From assembly GCF_030128875.1 (NCBI RefSeq), contig NZ_CP124620.1, forward strand, positions 1,426,001-1,490,000: a stretch of 64,000 bases of DNA, in the 5' to 3' direction. A model generated the notes under the pieces. That model was not told the DNA's origin, made no database searches, and was given only the letters and a program-made list of their open reading frames with translations. Positions 40,061-48,208 of this stretch are shown here, one piece after another; position 1 is the stretch's first letter, and each line of letters starts with the position of its first letter. The position numbers and the translations under genes were made by a program. The stretch is from Stenotrophomonas sp. BIO128-Bstrain (lineage in GTDB: Bacteria > Pseudomonadota > Gammaproteobacteria > Xanthomonadales > Xanthomonadaceae).

Positions 40061-40695
40061 GCGGCGACCTGCCAAGCGGTGAGCGCCTCGCGCGGCACCA
40101 GCGAGCATGCATCGTTGCCTTTGACCATCAGGCGCGCGGCGCCGCTGGCGTACTCGCGCCAGTTGACCGCACGGTCAACCGGGAAGCGCAGTTCGCCGTC
40201 CAGCCGCATGGGTGATCGCCGCTCGCAGTGCTGCAGCACGGCGACGATCGTCTCGGCCTGGCCGGTGCCGGTGACGTCCCAGAGCAGGTCAATATCCGAG
40301 CCGTCATGCAGGTAGCCCAGGCCGGTCAGGTGCTGCCACGCCGCGCTGCCGAACACGCGCGGTGCTACCGGCAAGGTGGCCGTTTCGGTGGCCAGGCCGT
40401 GGAGCCGGTCGCGCCATCCCGCACCGATATCCGTCGCGACCTCGGTCAGCAGCGGCGGTGGCGCGCTGCGCAGGACGGCGGACGGATCAACCCGCAGCGA
40501 CAACCGCTGGCGGTGCTCGGCCAATGGCAGGGGAACGCCCAACCGCAGCTGCTGTTCGTCGCTGGTGGGGTCGCGACGCGCCACCACGAAGGGCAGTCGC
40601 GCCTGTGCCCATGCCCGCAGCCGCGCCTCGGCGCCCGCACTGAGAACCTGCCACGGTGCCTGCGGATCGAGCCAGACCAGGTCGTGACGGCGCAT
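40057..40695 (-). CDS. mdcG: Phosphoribosyl-dephospho-CoA transferase
   Basis: A 212-residue nucleotidyltransferase-like enzyme that attaches phosphoribosyl-dephospho-CoA to the conserved Ser of MdcC. MRRHDLVWLDPQ at the N-terminus, VVARRDP, and the metal-binding YLHDGSDIDLLWDV (two Asp in DxD) are characteristic of MdcG. It starts three bases after the mdcE stop. Confidence 0.93.
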   Translation of the reverse strand: MRRHDLVWLDPQAPWQVLSAGAEARLRAWAQARLPFVVARRDPTSDEQQLRLGVPLPLAEHRQRLSLRVDPSAVLRSAPPPLLTEVATDIGAGWRDRLHGLATETATLPVAPRVFGSAAWQHLTGLGYLHDGSDIDLLWDVTGTGQAETIVAVLQHCERRSPMRLDGELRFPVDRAVNWREYASGAARLMVKGNDACSLVPREALTAWQVAA

Positions 40696-40698
40696 GGC

Positions 40699-41403
40699 TC
40701 AGGCCTCGCCCGCGGCTACGGCGGCGGCGACGTCGCGGGCGAGCAGGCGGCCGCCACGCGCCGCGCCGCGTTCCCGGCGCTGATCGCCGGTGCCCGGCGC
40801 CTGCAGCGCATCGACCAGCGCCTGTGCAAGATCGCCCTCCCAGACGGCCTCCACCGCACCCATGCGCACGTAATTTTCCACGCCCGGCGCGAATACCGGC
40901 GAGCTCTGGCTCAGTGCCTGCAGTTTCTCAAGCGGCTGTTTGGTGACGCGCGCCATCGCGCGCAGATCCATCACGCGCACCTGCGCTTCGGGCAAGGCGT
41001 AGATGCGGTCGGCCATGAGCCCGAACGACAGGAAGCCGCCGCTGACTGATTCGCCATAGACCAGACTCACCAGCGGCGCGCCACGGCGGCGGGCCAGATC
41101 CAGGGTGCCGGCCAGGTGTGCGAAGTAGCTGTTGATGCCGAGCATCTCATCGCGGCGTGCCAGGCGCTGGCCGGCGGTATCAACCAGCATCACGATCGGC
41201 CGCTGCGGATGCGCGCGGGTACTGGCGAGCACGGTGGCGGCCAACGCCAGTGCATGATCAACCCCGACCTCCAACTTGTTCGCGGTACCGATCACGGTGA
41301 CCTCGCCCATTGCAGTGGTGGCGGTGCCGCCCAGCACATCGTCGTTGCGAGTGACCGCGTGACCCCGCGGGAACAGTGCGTCGAGCAGAGGGGTCAGTTC
41401 CAT
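40699..41403 (-). CDS. mdcE: Malonate decarboxylase gamma subunit
   Basis: A 234-residue crotonase-fold carboxyltransferase subunit. With MdcD it decarboxylates malonyl-S-ACP to acetyl-S-ACP. MdcE features are GTANKLEVGVDHALALA, VMLVDTAGQRLARRDEMLGI and LVYGESVSGGFLSFGLMADR. The start overlaps the mdcD end by 10 bases. Confidence 0.94.
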   Translation of the reverse strand: MELTPLLDALFPRGHAVTRNDDVLGGTATTAMGEVTVIGTANKLEVGVDHALALAATVLASTRAHPQRPIVMLVDTAGQRLARRDEMLGINSYFAHLAGTLDLARRRGAPLVSLVYGESVSGGFLSFGLMADRIYALPEAQVRVMDLRAMARVTKQPLEKLQALSQSSPVFAPGVENYVRMGAVEAVWEGDLAQALVDALQAPGTGDQRRERGAARGGRLLARDVAAAVAAGEA

Positions 41404-42290
41404 GGCAGGCTCCGGTTCCTGGCCGCTTCCAGGAAGTCAGCGGTTTCCAGCAGTGGCAGTTGGTCGGCATCGACGATGCCCTGCAGGCGCCAGACCTCCA
41501 GACCATCGCGGCAGTCCCCGTAGGCGTTGATGCGTGCATCGAGCCGGGTGTGCGCCTGCTCAAGGGCCTGCAACGGGTCGTCGGCCTCGGTGTGGGTGTC
41601 GATCAGTGACAGTGCCGCCTGACCAAAGGCGTCGATGCGGTCCGGCACCAGTTGCACGGCATCACCGATCAGGTAGCGGTGCTTGCCGCCGGTGACGCGC
41701 CAGACCAGGGCGCGGTCGCGCGAGTCGAACTCCTCCACGCCACGCACGGTCTCGATCACTTCCGGGCCGGACAGCGAGAGCCGGCCTTCTTCGGACATCA
41801 CGACCGCCGTGCAGCAGCGGGCGACGATGCCCATCCCACCGAATGCGCCGTTGCCGCTGCCGATCAGTGCAAACACGGGAATCCCGGCGGCACGCGTGGC
41901 CAGCACCGCACGCATGATCTCGGAGATGGCGACCAGGCCGGCGTTGGCCTCATGCAGGCGCACGCCACCACTGTCGAGCAAAAGCAGCACCGCGTCCGGA
42001 CGGACCGCGACGGCACGTTCCAGAAGCCCGGTGAGCTTGGCGCCGTGTACTTCGCCGACGCCACCGCCCATGAACTGGCCTTGCTGCGCCGCGATCAGGA
42101 CAGGACGACCGCACAGGCTGCCCGCGCCGACCACGATCCCGTCATCGAATGCACCGGGCTGATCCAGCTGCGCGAGGTGCGGGCTGATGATGCGGCGGGC
42201 CGGGCCGACGAATTCGCTGAAGCTGCCTGCATCGAGCAGGCCGGCGATCCGCTCGCGGGCGTCTGCTTCGTAGAAACTGTGACTGCTCAC
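41394..42290 (-). CDS. mdcD: Malonate decarboxylase beta subunit
   Basis: A 298-residue carboxyltransferase subunit, partner of MdcE in the malonyl-S-ACP decarboxylase. Typical stretches are SFYEADARERIAGLLDAGSF, DGIVVGAGSLCGRPVLIAAQ, GGGVGEVHGAKLTGLLE, LLLLDSGGVRLHEANAGL and SEEGRLSLSGPEVIE. It overlaps mdcC by four bases and mdcE by 10, so the whole block is translationally coupled. Confidence 0.95.
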   Translation of the reverse strand: MSSHSFYEADARERIAGLLDAGSFSEFVGPARRIISPHLAQLDQPGAFDDGIVVGAGSLCGRPVLIAAQQGQFMGGGVGEVHGAKLTGLLERAVAVRPDAVLLLLDSGGVRLHEANAGLVAISEIMRAVLATRAAGIPVFALIGSGNGAFGGMGIVARCCTAVVMSEEGRLSLSGPEVIETVRGVEEFDSRDRALVWRVTGGKHRYLIGDAVQLVPDRIDAFGQAALSLIDTHTEADDPLQALEQAHTRLDARINAYGDCRDGLEVWRLQGIVDADQLPLLETADFLEAARNRSLPWN

Positions 42291-42607
42291 GAAGCGTCTC
42301 CTTCCTGCAGGGTTTCCATTGCCTGCTGCAGTCGCAGGCTGACCACGGCGGGTGTGGCGCCCGCATCGTTGATCGACAGGCGCACATTGCGCAGCGGATG
42401 CCGCGCGGCGAAATCGGCCAGCACCGCCTGCCAGATCGTGTCGAAGCCGGTGGCCGAGGTGATCACCTCGATCTCCATCGCGCCGTCCAGCGGGGTAGGT
42501 TCGATCAGCACTTCCAGATTGCCCGAGGCGACCACGCCGACCAGCGCGTGATGGTCGCGCTCGGTGAGATCGTGCTGCCCGGGGAAGCGATAACGCAGGG
42601 TTTCCAT
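42287..42607 (-). CDS. mdcC: Malonate decarboxylase acyl carrier protein
   Basis: A 106-residue dedicated acyl carrier (delta subunit). Unlike ordinary ACPs it carries a phosphoribosyl-dephospho-CoA group, probably on Ser28 in VVASGNLEVLIEP. The rest (GAMEIEVITSATGFDTIWQA, HPLRNVRLSINDAGATPAVV) is typical of MdcC/CitD-like carriers. The ATG at 42607 follows the mdcA stop by 10 bases; the longer ORF start lies inside mdcA. Confidence 0.93.
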   Translation of the reverse strand: METLRYRFPGQHDLTERDHHALVGVVASGNLEVLIEPTPLDGAMEIEVITSATGFDTIWQAVLADFAARHPLRNVRLSINDAGATPAVVSLRLQQAMETLQEGDAS

Positions 42608-42617
42608 GGCGTGCCCC

Positions 42618-44261
42618 TTACCAGTTGCGGAAGCGTTTGGGCGGGTTGTACAACCCGCCGGACCAGCGCACGAGATCCTTGACCGAGCGCGCGGCGAGCA
42701 GGTCGCGGCTGGCATCGCGGGTGCGGATGCCCAGGTCTTCGGGCCGGCGGATGATGCCGCGGTCGCGCAGGTTCTCGACCATCACGCGGTCACGGCCCAG
42801 GCCGACTGCCGTGTAGCCGGCCACGCCGCGGATCGCCTGTTCGCGTTCCTCGGGGCTGCGGCACAGCAGCAGGTTGGCGATGCCTTCTTCGGTCAGTACG
42901 TGGGTGACGTCGTCGCCGTAGATCATCACCGGCGGCAGCGGCATCTTCGCGCGCTCGGCCAGCTCCCAGGCGTCCAGGCGCTCGACGAAGGCCGGCGCCA
43001 TGTGCTCGCGGAAGGTTTCCACCATCTGCACGACCAGCTTGCGCCCGCGCGGCATCTGCCCCGGCAGCGCCGCTTCCTGGCCGGCCTTGAGCCAGGCCGG
43101 GCTGGCATGGCGGCGACCGCGTGCATCCGAGCCCATGTTGGGCGCGCCGCCGAAGCCGGCGATGCGGTCGCGGGTGGCGGTGGAACTGTTGCCCTGCAGG
43201 TCGATCTGCAGCGTTGAGCCGATGAACATGTCGCAGGCATACAGGCCGGCGGTCTGCGAGAACGCGCGGTTGGAGCGCATGCTGCCGTCACTGCCGGTGA
43301 AGAACACATCCGAGCGCGCCTGGATATAGCGTTCCATGCCCAGCTCGGAGCCGAACGAATGCACGGACTGCACGAAGCCGGACTCGATCGCCGGGATCAG
43401 TGCCGGATGCGGATTGAGCGCCCAGTGCGTGCCGATCCTGCCCTTCAGGCCCAGTGACTCGGCGTAGGTGGGCAACAGCAGTTCGATCGCGGCGGTATCA
43501 AACCCGATACCGTGGTTGAGTCGCTGCACACCGTACTCGGCGTAGATGCCCTTGATGGCCATCATCGCCATCAGCACCTGGATCTCGGAGATCTGCGCCG
43601 GATCACGGGTGAACAGCGGCTCGATATAGTTCGGCCGTGGCGCTTCAGTGACGAAGTTGACCCAATCGGCCGGGATGTCGACGCGGGGCAGGGTATCGAC
43701 GATTTCGTTCACCTGCGCGATGACGATGCCGCCACGGAACGCGGTGGCCTCCACGATCACGGGGGTGTCTTCCGTGTTGGGACCGGTATAGAGATTGCCG
43801 TGGCGGTCGGCGGCCTGCGCGGCGACCAAGGCGACCTGCGGGGTGAGATCGATGAAGTAGCGGCCGAACAGTTCCAGATAGGTGTGGATCGCCCCGATCT
43901 CGATCCGTCCCTCGGCAACCAGATTGGCCAGCCGACCGCTCTGCGGGCCGGAGAACGAGAAGTCCAGGCGCTGGGCGATGCCGCGTTCGAACACATCCAG
44001 ATGCGAGGGCAGGGACAGCACGGACTGGACCATGTGCAGGCCGTGGACCTGCGCCGGATCGAGCTGGGCCAGGCACTCGGCCAGGAAATCGGCCTGTTTC
44101 TGGTTGTTGCCCTCCAGGCAGACCCGGTCGCCCGGTTCGAGCACGGTGTGCAGCAGGCGGGGAACCTCGGCATGGGGCAGCAAGCGCCCGAGCCCGGCAT
44201 CGGCGGCCCGCTGCAGCCTTGCCCGGCGGCGATCCGCTAGCGTGTTCCAGTCTCGAGCCAT
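42618..44261 (-). CDS. mdcA: Malonate decarboxylase alpha subunit (acetyl-ACP:malonate ACP transferase)
   Basis: A 547-residue CoA-transferase-family subunit that exchanges the acetyl group on MdcC for malonate. Family stretches include CLEGNNQKQADFLAECLAQ, VSLSLPSH-like VLSLPSHLDVFERGIA, RLNHGIGFDTAAIELLLPTY, GKGRIGTHWALNPHPALIPA-like sequence and the C-terminal RWSGGLYNPPKRFRNW. AGAGG lies six bases before ATG 44261 (MARDWN); the ATG five codons upstream has no ribosome site and lies within the palindromic promoter element. First gene of the mdcACDEGBH operon, which converts malonate to acetate and CO2. Confidence 0.95.
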   Translation of the reverse strand: MARDWNTLADRRRARLQRAADAGLGRLLPHAEVPRLLHTVLEPGDRVCLEGNNQKQADFLAECLAQLDPAQVHGLHMVQSVLSLPSHLDVFERGIAQRLDFSFSGPQSGRLANLVAEGRIEIGAIHTYLELFGRYFIDLTPQVALVAAQAADRHGNLYTGPNTEDTPVIVEATAFRGGIVIAQVNEIVDTLPRVDIPADWVNFVTEAPRPNYIEPLFTRDPAQISEIQVLMAMMAIKGIYAEYGVQRLNHGIGFDTAAIELLLPTYAESLGLKGRIGTHWALNPHPALIPAIESGFVQSVHSFGSELGMERYIQARSDVFFTGSDGSMRSNRAFSQTAGLYACDMFIGSTLQIDLQGNSSTATRDRIAGFGGAPNMGSDARGRRHASPAWLKAGQEAALPGQMPRGRKLVVQMVETFREHMAPAFVERLDAWELAERAKMPLPPVMIYGDDVTHVLTEEGIANLLLCRSPEEREQAIRGVAGYTAVGLGRDRVMVENLRDRGIIRRPEDLGIRTRDASRDLLAARSVKDLVRWSGGLYNPPKRFRNW

Positions 44262-44275
44262 CTGCCGCCTCTTCA

Positions 44276-44323
44276 TAATTACGCTGTAATTACAAAGCTA
44301 TCACCCGAGTTTGGCCGGGGCAA
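44276..44323 (-). promoter_or_regulatory. mdcA promoter with 7-bp palindromic operator
   Basis: On the minus strand TTGCCC (44323-44318), a 17-base spacer and TAGCTT (44300-44295) form a reasonable sigma-70 promoter. Directly downstream lies TAATTAC-GCT-GTAATTA (44276-44292), a perfect 7-bp inverted repeat that would cover the start of transcription. It is the natural candidate operator for the FCD-type GntR regulator at the other end of the cluster. Confidence 0.65.
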
Positions 44324-44553
44324 GAGGCCTGAGGAGGCCAGTTATGGGCCTGTCGTATTCAGTTAGAACCGGCTGCCTGCTCATCTTCAGCGTCAATGCA
44401 CCGAGCATCGCGGTGTCGGTGCTGAGCGGCATGGCTGGCGCATGCGCAGGCATGTGTGTTCGAAGCGGGCGATACCGCGCTGGAGCGACCTTGGCTCAGC
44501 GGTGATCGGGGCAATGTCGTGCCGCCTTCAAGGCACGCAGATGGAACGCTTGA

Positions 44554-45159
44554 TCAGCCCGCGGCCTTTCCCGCACGCGGCCGCCGCGGCTTCGCCCCCC
44601 GCGGCGCCACTTTCGGCGTTGCCACGAGTACGCCCCACTGATGGAGATGCTCCATGCCGGACAGCGCATCCAGGTACGCCATGAAATGCGTCAGGTACCC
44701 GGGCGAGGTTTCTTTCATCAGCGTCAGGGCCCGATGGACCAGGACGCCGGAATTGAGCGGGCCGCCGTTGGTCGGCACCTGGGCCAGCGATTCTTTCAAC
44801 TGGCTGGCGTTTCGAAGCGTGGCCCAGCCCGCACGAACGTCGGCCAGCAGCGGCAGCTCGGGGTAGGCCGGTTTGTGCTGGCCGGTCAATTCCGTGACCA
44901 GCGCCTGCAGGCCGATGCGCCCGGGTGACGGGCCCTGCCCAGGCTGCGCCGCGGCGGGCGCCTCGGCAATCCGCTCGGTGTAGCTGGTCACCATCGCTTC
45001 CAGCTTCGCCTGCAGCAGTGCCCGCACCTCGCCGTCGTGCGCCTGCGTGCGGGCATGCAGCGCCTCGATCACGGCAAAGCGCGTGCGGTCGAGCTGGTCG
45101 AGCTTGTTCGCTCGCCAACGCTGGAGAATCTCAGCGGTTGCGACGGCGTTACGGGCCAT
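44554..45159 (-). CDS. DUF2894-domain protein of a MotAB-like operon
   Basis: A 201-residue helical, soluble protein. The first part (ILQRWRANKLDQLDRTRFAV, IEALHARTQAHDGEVRALLQ) forms charged helices; after a Pro/Gly-rich hinge the conserved second part reads SLAQVPTNGGPLNSGVLVHR and ALTLMKETSPGYLTHFMAYL, and the tail is Arg/Lys/Pro-rich. These are DUF2894 hallmarks; function unknown. The ATG at 45159 lies inside the MotB-like gene (11-base overlap), which fixes it as the last gene of the four-gene unit. A basic tail may contact nucleic acid or membrane; this is speculation. Confidence 0.85.
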   Translation of the reverse strand: MARNAVATAEILQRWRANKLDQLDRTRFAVIEALHARTQAHDGEVRALLQAKLEAMVTSYTERIAEAPAAAQPGQGPSPGRIGLQALVTELTGQHKPAYPELPLLADVRAGWATLRNASQLKESLAQVPTNGGPLNSGVLVHRALTLMKETSPGYLTHFMAYLDALSGMEHLHQWGVLVATPKVAPRGAKPRRPRAGKAAG

Positions 45160-45796
45160 CCGCGGCCTTGCTCGCCTTGGGCTTGGGGATCGGGGCAATT
45201 TCCACGCGACGGTTCTTGGCACGGCCGTCTTCGTTGGCGTTGGAGCTCACCGGCTGCTCGGAGCCGAACGCCGCGGCAAACACCGCGTCCGACGGCACGC
45301 CCTCGGCGATCAGGGTGCGGGTCACGGTCAACGCACGCTCGGCAGAGAGCTCCCAGTTGTCGGCGAAGCGCCAGTTGCCATCGCGCACCTGCTGGTCGTC
45401 GGTGAAGCCGCTGACCATCAGGATCTCCTCGCGCGCGGCCAGGTAGCCTTTCAGCGGACCGGCCAGGCTCTTGAGCACTTCCAGGCCCTCCGGCTGCAGC
45501 TGGTCGGAGTTCAACGCGAACAGTACGTTGCCGCGGATGCCGATGCGGCCGTCCACCAGCGTGACGCGCCCGGCGGCGAGCGGGCCGGCCAGCGCCTGCT
45601 CCAGCGTCTGGCGGCGCTGCACTTCGGCCTGGCGCTGCTTGACCTCTTCATCCAGGCGGTTGGTCAGCTCCAGCTGCAGCGCGACCACGCCGACCAGGAT
45701 CAGCACGAACGCGCCGAGCAGCACCGACATCAGGTCGCCGAAGGCGGCCCAGATCGGGGCGCCTCCGTCGGCCTCGACTTCGATCTCGTCGCTCAT
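45149..45796 (-). CDS. MotB/ZorB-like stator protein with OmpA domain
   Basis: A 215-residue protein: short cytosolic lead, one membrane helix IWAAFGDLMSVLLGAFVLIL with Asp21 placed exactly as the ion-binding Asp of MotB, ExbD and ZorB, a short coiled segment (DEEVKQRQAEVQRRQTLEQ), then an OmpA-type peptidoglycan-binding domain (SGFTDDQQ, NWELSAERALTVTRTL, AAFGSEQP, NRRVEIAP). It overlaps the end of the MotA-like gene by ATGA. It should anchor to the cell wall and, with its partner, form an ion channel. The Asp and small size are closer to ZorB than to flagellar MotB. Confidence 0.9.
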   Translation of the reverse strand: MSDEIEVEADGGAPIWAAFGDLMSVLLGAFVLILVGVVALQLELTNRLDEEVKQRQAEVQRRQTLEQALAGPLAAGRVTLVDGRIGIRGNVLFALNSDQLQPEGLEVLKSLAGPLKGYLAAREEILMVSGFTDDQQVRDGNWRFADNWELSAERALTVTRTLIAEGVPSDAVFAAAFGSEQPVSSNANEDGRAKNRRVEIAPIPKPKASKAADGP

Positions 45797-48198
45797 GCCG
45801 AGGCAGCCCCGGCCTTGCTGCCGCGGCGGCCGGCCAGCTGCTGCAGCTCATCGATGATCTGCTTCTGCGAGAGCACGCTGAGGTCGATCACCTCACGCGC
45901 CTGGGCGACGTAGTAGGCCAGCTGCTCGTCACTGCGGGCCAGCGAACCATCCAGCGAAGCGGCGATCTGGACCAGGCGCTCGTTGAGGCCGTCGCTGGCG
46001 GTGCCGAAGGACTGCACGGCGCTGCCGAGCGCGTCGGCCAGGCTCGCCACTTCCACGGCGCTGCCGGTGACCTGCGCAGCCACGTTGCCGAGCTTGCCGG
46101 TCTCCGCTTCGATGTGGTCGGTGAAACGGGTGCCAACGCGATCCAGCAGTTCGGCCGAGGTGGAGACCAGTGCATCGACGGCGACGCGTTGTTCGTTGGC
46201 CGCGTGGTTGACCGCATCCAGCAGGGTCTCCACGGTGGCCAGCAGGCGGCTGCGTTCTTCCAGCGTGGCGGTGTCGCGGACCAGGCTGTCGGAGAGTTTG
46301 CCGCGCAGTTCGGCGACGACATCGGCCGCAGCCTTGGGCGCTTCCGAGGCGGCATGCACCAGCCGCGAGATCTCGCTGATCGTCTCGCTGGCGTGCGCCT
46401 GGGCCTGCTGGGTGATGTCATTGGCGGTGCGTGCCAGGGTGTCGCAGATCTCCTGCTGGCGGCTGGCCACGCTGGCGCCGGTCTGTTCCCAGCGCTCGCC
46501 GAGGCTGGCGCTCATGCCGGTGAAGGCATCGGTCCAGGCGCGCAGGCGCTGCTGATCGCGTGCTTCCAGGGCGTCCTGCAGCTGGGCATGCGAGTGCTGC
46601 ATCGCTTCGCCAAGCGAGGCCGCCTGCGCCTGCAGTGTGGCGGAAGCGGCATCCAGGGCCTGTTGATGCCGCTCGCTCAGCGCGGTCGCGGCGTCATCCT
46701 GGCGGGCCAGCGCCTGCTGCCAGGCCTCGGCGATCTGCGCGGTGGTGGCCTCCATGCGGCTGCCGACCGAATCGATCAGACCGGTGGCCCGGGCCTCGTG
46801 CGTTTCGGTGAAGCTGCCAAGCGCGCTGCGCAGGTCATCCGCAAGGGCGGCATGGGTCTGCTGCTGCGCGGCCTGTGCATCCTGCCAACGGGTGGCCGTC
46901 GCGTTGAGTTCGGCCGAGACCGCCTCAAGCAAGGCGCTGGAGCGCTCGCCATGCTGCTCGGCGAAGTGGGCCAGTGCACTGCGCAGCTCGGTCGCCATGG
47001 CGGTATTGATCTGCTGCTGCTCGGACTGGGCCGCCTGCCAACCGTCAGCAGTGCTGACCAGCTTCGAGGAGACCGCCTCGAGCAGGCCGAGCGCGCGTTG
47101 GTCGTGCTGTGCGGCGAATCCGTCCAGCGCGGCGCGCAGGTCGGCGGTCAATGCAGCATTGGTCTGCTGCTGGCTGTCCAGCGCGGCCTGCCAGGACGCG
47201 GCGGTGGCGACACGGCTGGCGTCGAAGCCGTCGGTCAGGCCGGTCAGCTGGCGCTGCACCGCATCGGTCACCGTTTCGTGCATGGCGGCGTTGGCGCGGG
47301 CGATGCCGGCCAGGGTGGTGTCCATCACCGGCTGCAGGGCGGCACCGACGGCACGTGCGCTCTCGGCGACACTGTCCTTGAGTGACTCCTTGATCGCGGA
47401 GGTCAGGCGGGCGTATTCCTCGTCGGCCTTGGCATGGAAACGCTGCTGGTTGGCCAGCAGTTGCTCGCCCGAGGCGCTGCTCTGCTGTTCGATCGCCGTG
47501 GTCATGGCCTGCAGCCGATCCACCAGCGCCGGCATCAGCTCGGCCTGCTGCTGCAGCAGCCGGAAGGCTTCATTGCGCTGCCAGGACTGCGAGTGCGTGT
47601 GCAGGGTGGTAGCGATCTCCACGTCCAGCTGCTGTACCGCTTCCAGGCGCTCACGCCGGCACAGCGCCGAGAGCAGGCCGAGCATCGCGGAGGTGGCGAC
47701 ACCGGCGATCGAGGTGCCGAAGGCGACCGCCAGGCCTTCCACCGGCGCGCCCAGCGAGCCGCGGATGGCCTGCAGGTCGGTCGCGCTTTCCAGGGCCAGG
47801 CCGGTGCCACGCAGGGTGGCCATCATGCCGAGCAGGGTGCCGAGCATGCCCAGCAGCACCAGCAGCCCGACCAGATAGGGGGTCAGGACCGGGCCGGGCA
47901 GGGCGACGCGTTCGCCTTCCACGCGCAGGCGTACCGCATTGCGCAGGCTGGGGTGAAGCTGGCCCAGCCAGGTGGTCAGGCCGGAGCTGGCCGCGCCGGC
48001 ACTAGCACTGGCCGCGGCGAGCGAGGCGGTCGCCTGCCGGTAGCGGTACAGCTCGAGGCCACCGGCGAGGTAGCACACGGCGATCAGCGCGGCGACAGCG
48101 AAACCGACCGGATTGGTGCTGGCATAACCCGCCCCGATCCAGCACACCGCGACAAGGCCAAGCAGGAAAACAACGTAGTGAAGACTGGTTCTGAACAT
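45793..48198 (-). CDS. MotA/TolQ/ZorA-like channel protein with long repeat-bearing tail (DUF802 type)
   Basis: An 801-residue inner-membrane protein. Hydrophobic segments lie at about 7-25, 33-52, 105-128 and 152-179; the last two, with LLVLLGMLGTLLGMMATLRG and EGLAVAFGTSIAGVATSAML, carry the MotA/TolQ/ExbB pattern. From about 185 on the protein is a 600-residue Gln/Ala-rich coiled tail without membrane segments. Within it three 51-residue repeats start at residues 343, 394 and 445 (QQQTNAAL, QQQINTAM, QQQTHAAL), matching what I recall of DUF802 repeats. Start at 48198 has GGGA and follows the DUF3348 stop by 10 bases. The layout is that of ZorA, but no other Zorya gene is present. Confidence 0.88.
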   Translation of the reverse strand: MFRTSLHYVVFLLGLVAVCWIGAGYASTNPVGFAVAALIAVCYLAGGLELYRYRQATASLAAASASAGAASSGLTTWLGQLHPSLRNAVRLRVEGERVALPGPVLTPYLVGLLVLLGMLGTLLGMMATLRGTGLALESATDLQAIRGSLGAPVEGLAVAFGTSIAGVATSAMLGLLSALCRRERLEAVQQLDVEIATTLHTHSQSWQRNEAFRLLQQQAELMPALVDRLQAMTTAIEQQSSASGEQLLANQQRFHAKADEEYARLTSAIKESLKDSVAESARAVGAALQPVMDTTLAGIARANAAMHETVTDAVQRQLTGLTDGFDASRVATAASWQAALDSQQQTNAALTADLRAALDGFAAQHDQRALGLLEAVSSKLVSTADGWQAAQSEQQQINTAMATELRSALAHFAEQHGERSSALLEAVSAELNATATRWQDAQAAQQQTHAALADDLRSALGSFTETHEARATGLIDSVGSRMEATTAQIAEAWQQALARQDDAATALSERHQQALDAASATLQAQAASLGEAMQHSHAQLQDALEARDQQRLRAWTDAFTGMSASLGERWEQTGASVASRQQEICDTLARTANDITQQAQAHASETISEISRLVHAASEAPKAAADVVAELRGKLSDSLVRDTATLEERSRLLATVETLLDAVNHAANEQRVAVDALVSTSAELLDRVGTRFTDHIEAETGKLGNVAAQVTGSAVEVASLADALGSAVQSFGTASDGLNERLVQIAASLDGSLARSDEQLAYYVAQAREVIDLSVLSQKQIIDELQQLAGRRGSKAGAASA

Positions 48199-48208
48199 GA
48201 CGTCCCGG

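Noticed and set aside
44311..44505. 64-codon plus-strand ORF between mdcA and the DUF2894 gene
   Set aside because: It runs through the mdcA promoter region, lacks a ribosome site and has no protein-like pattern; the 230-base stretch 44324-44553 otherwise shows nothing I can name.
46114..47385. 423-codon plus-strand ORF opposite the MotA-like gene
   Set aside because: Gly-rich shadow of the repeat-bearing coiled tail; no start signal or motif.
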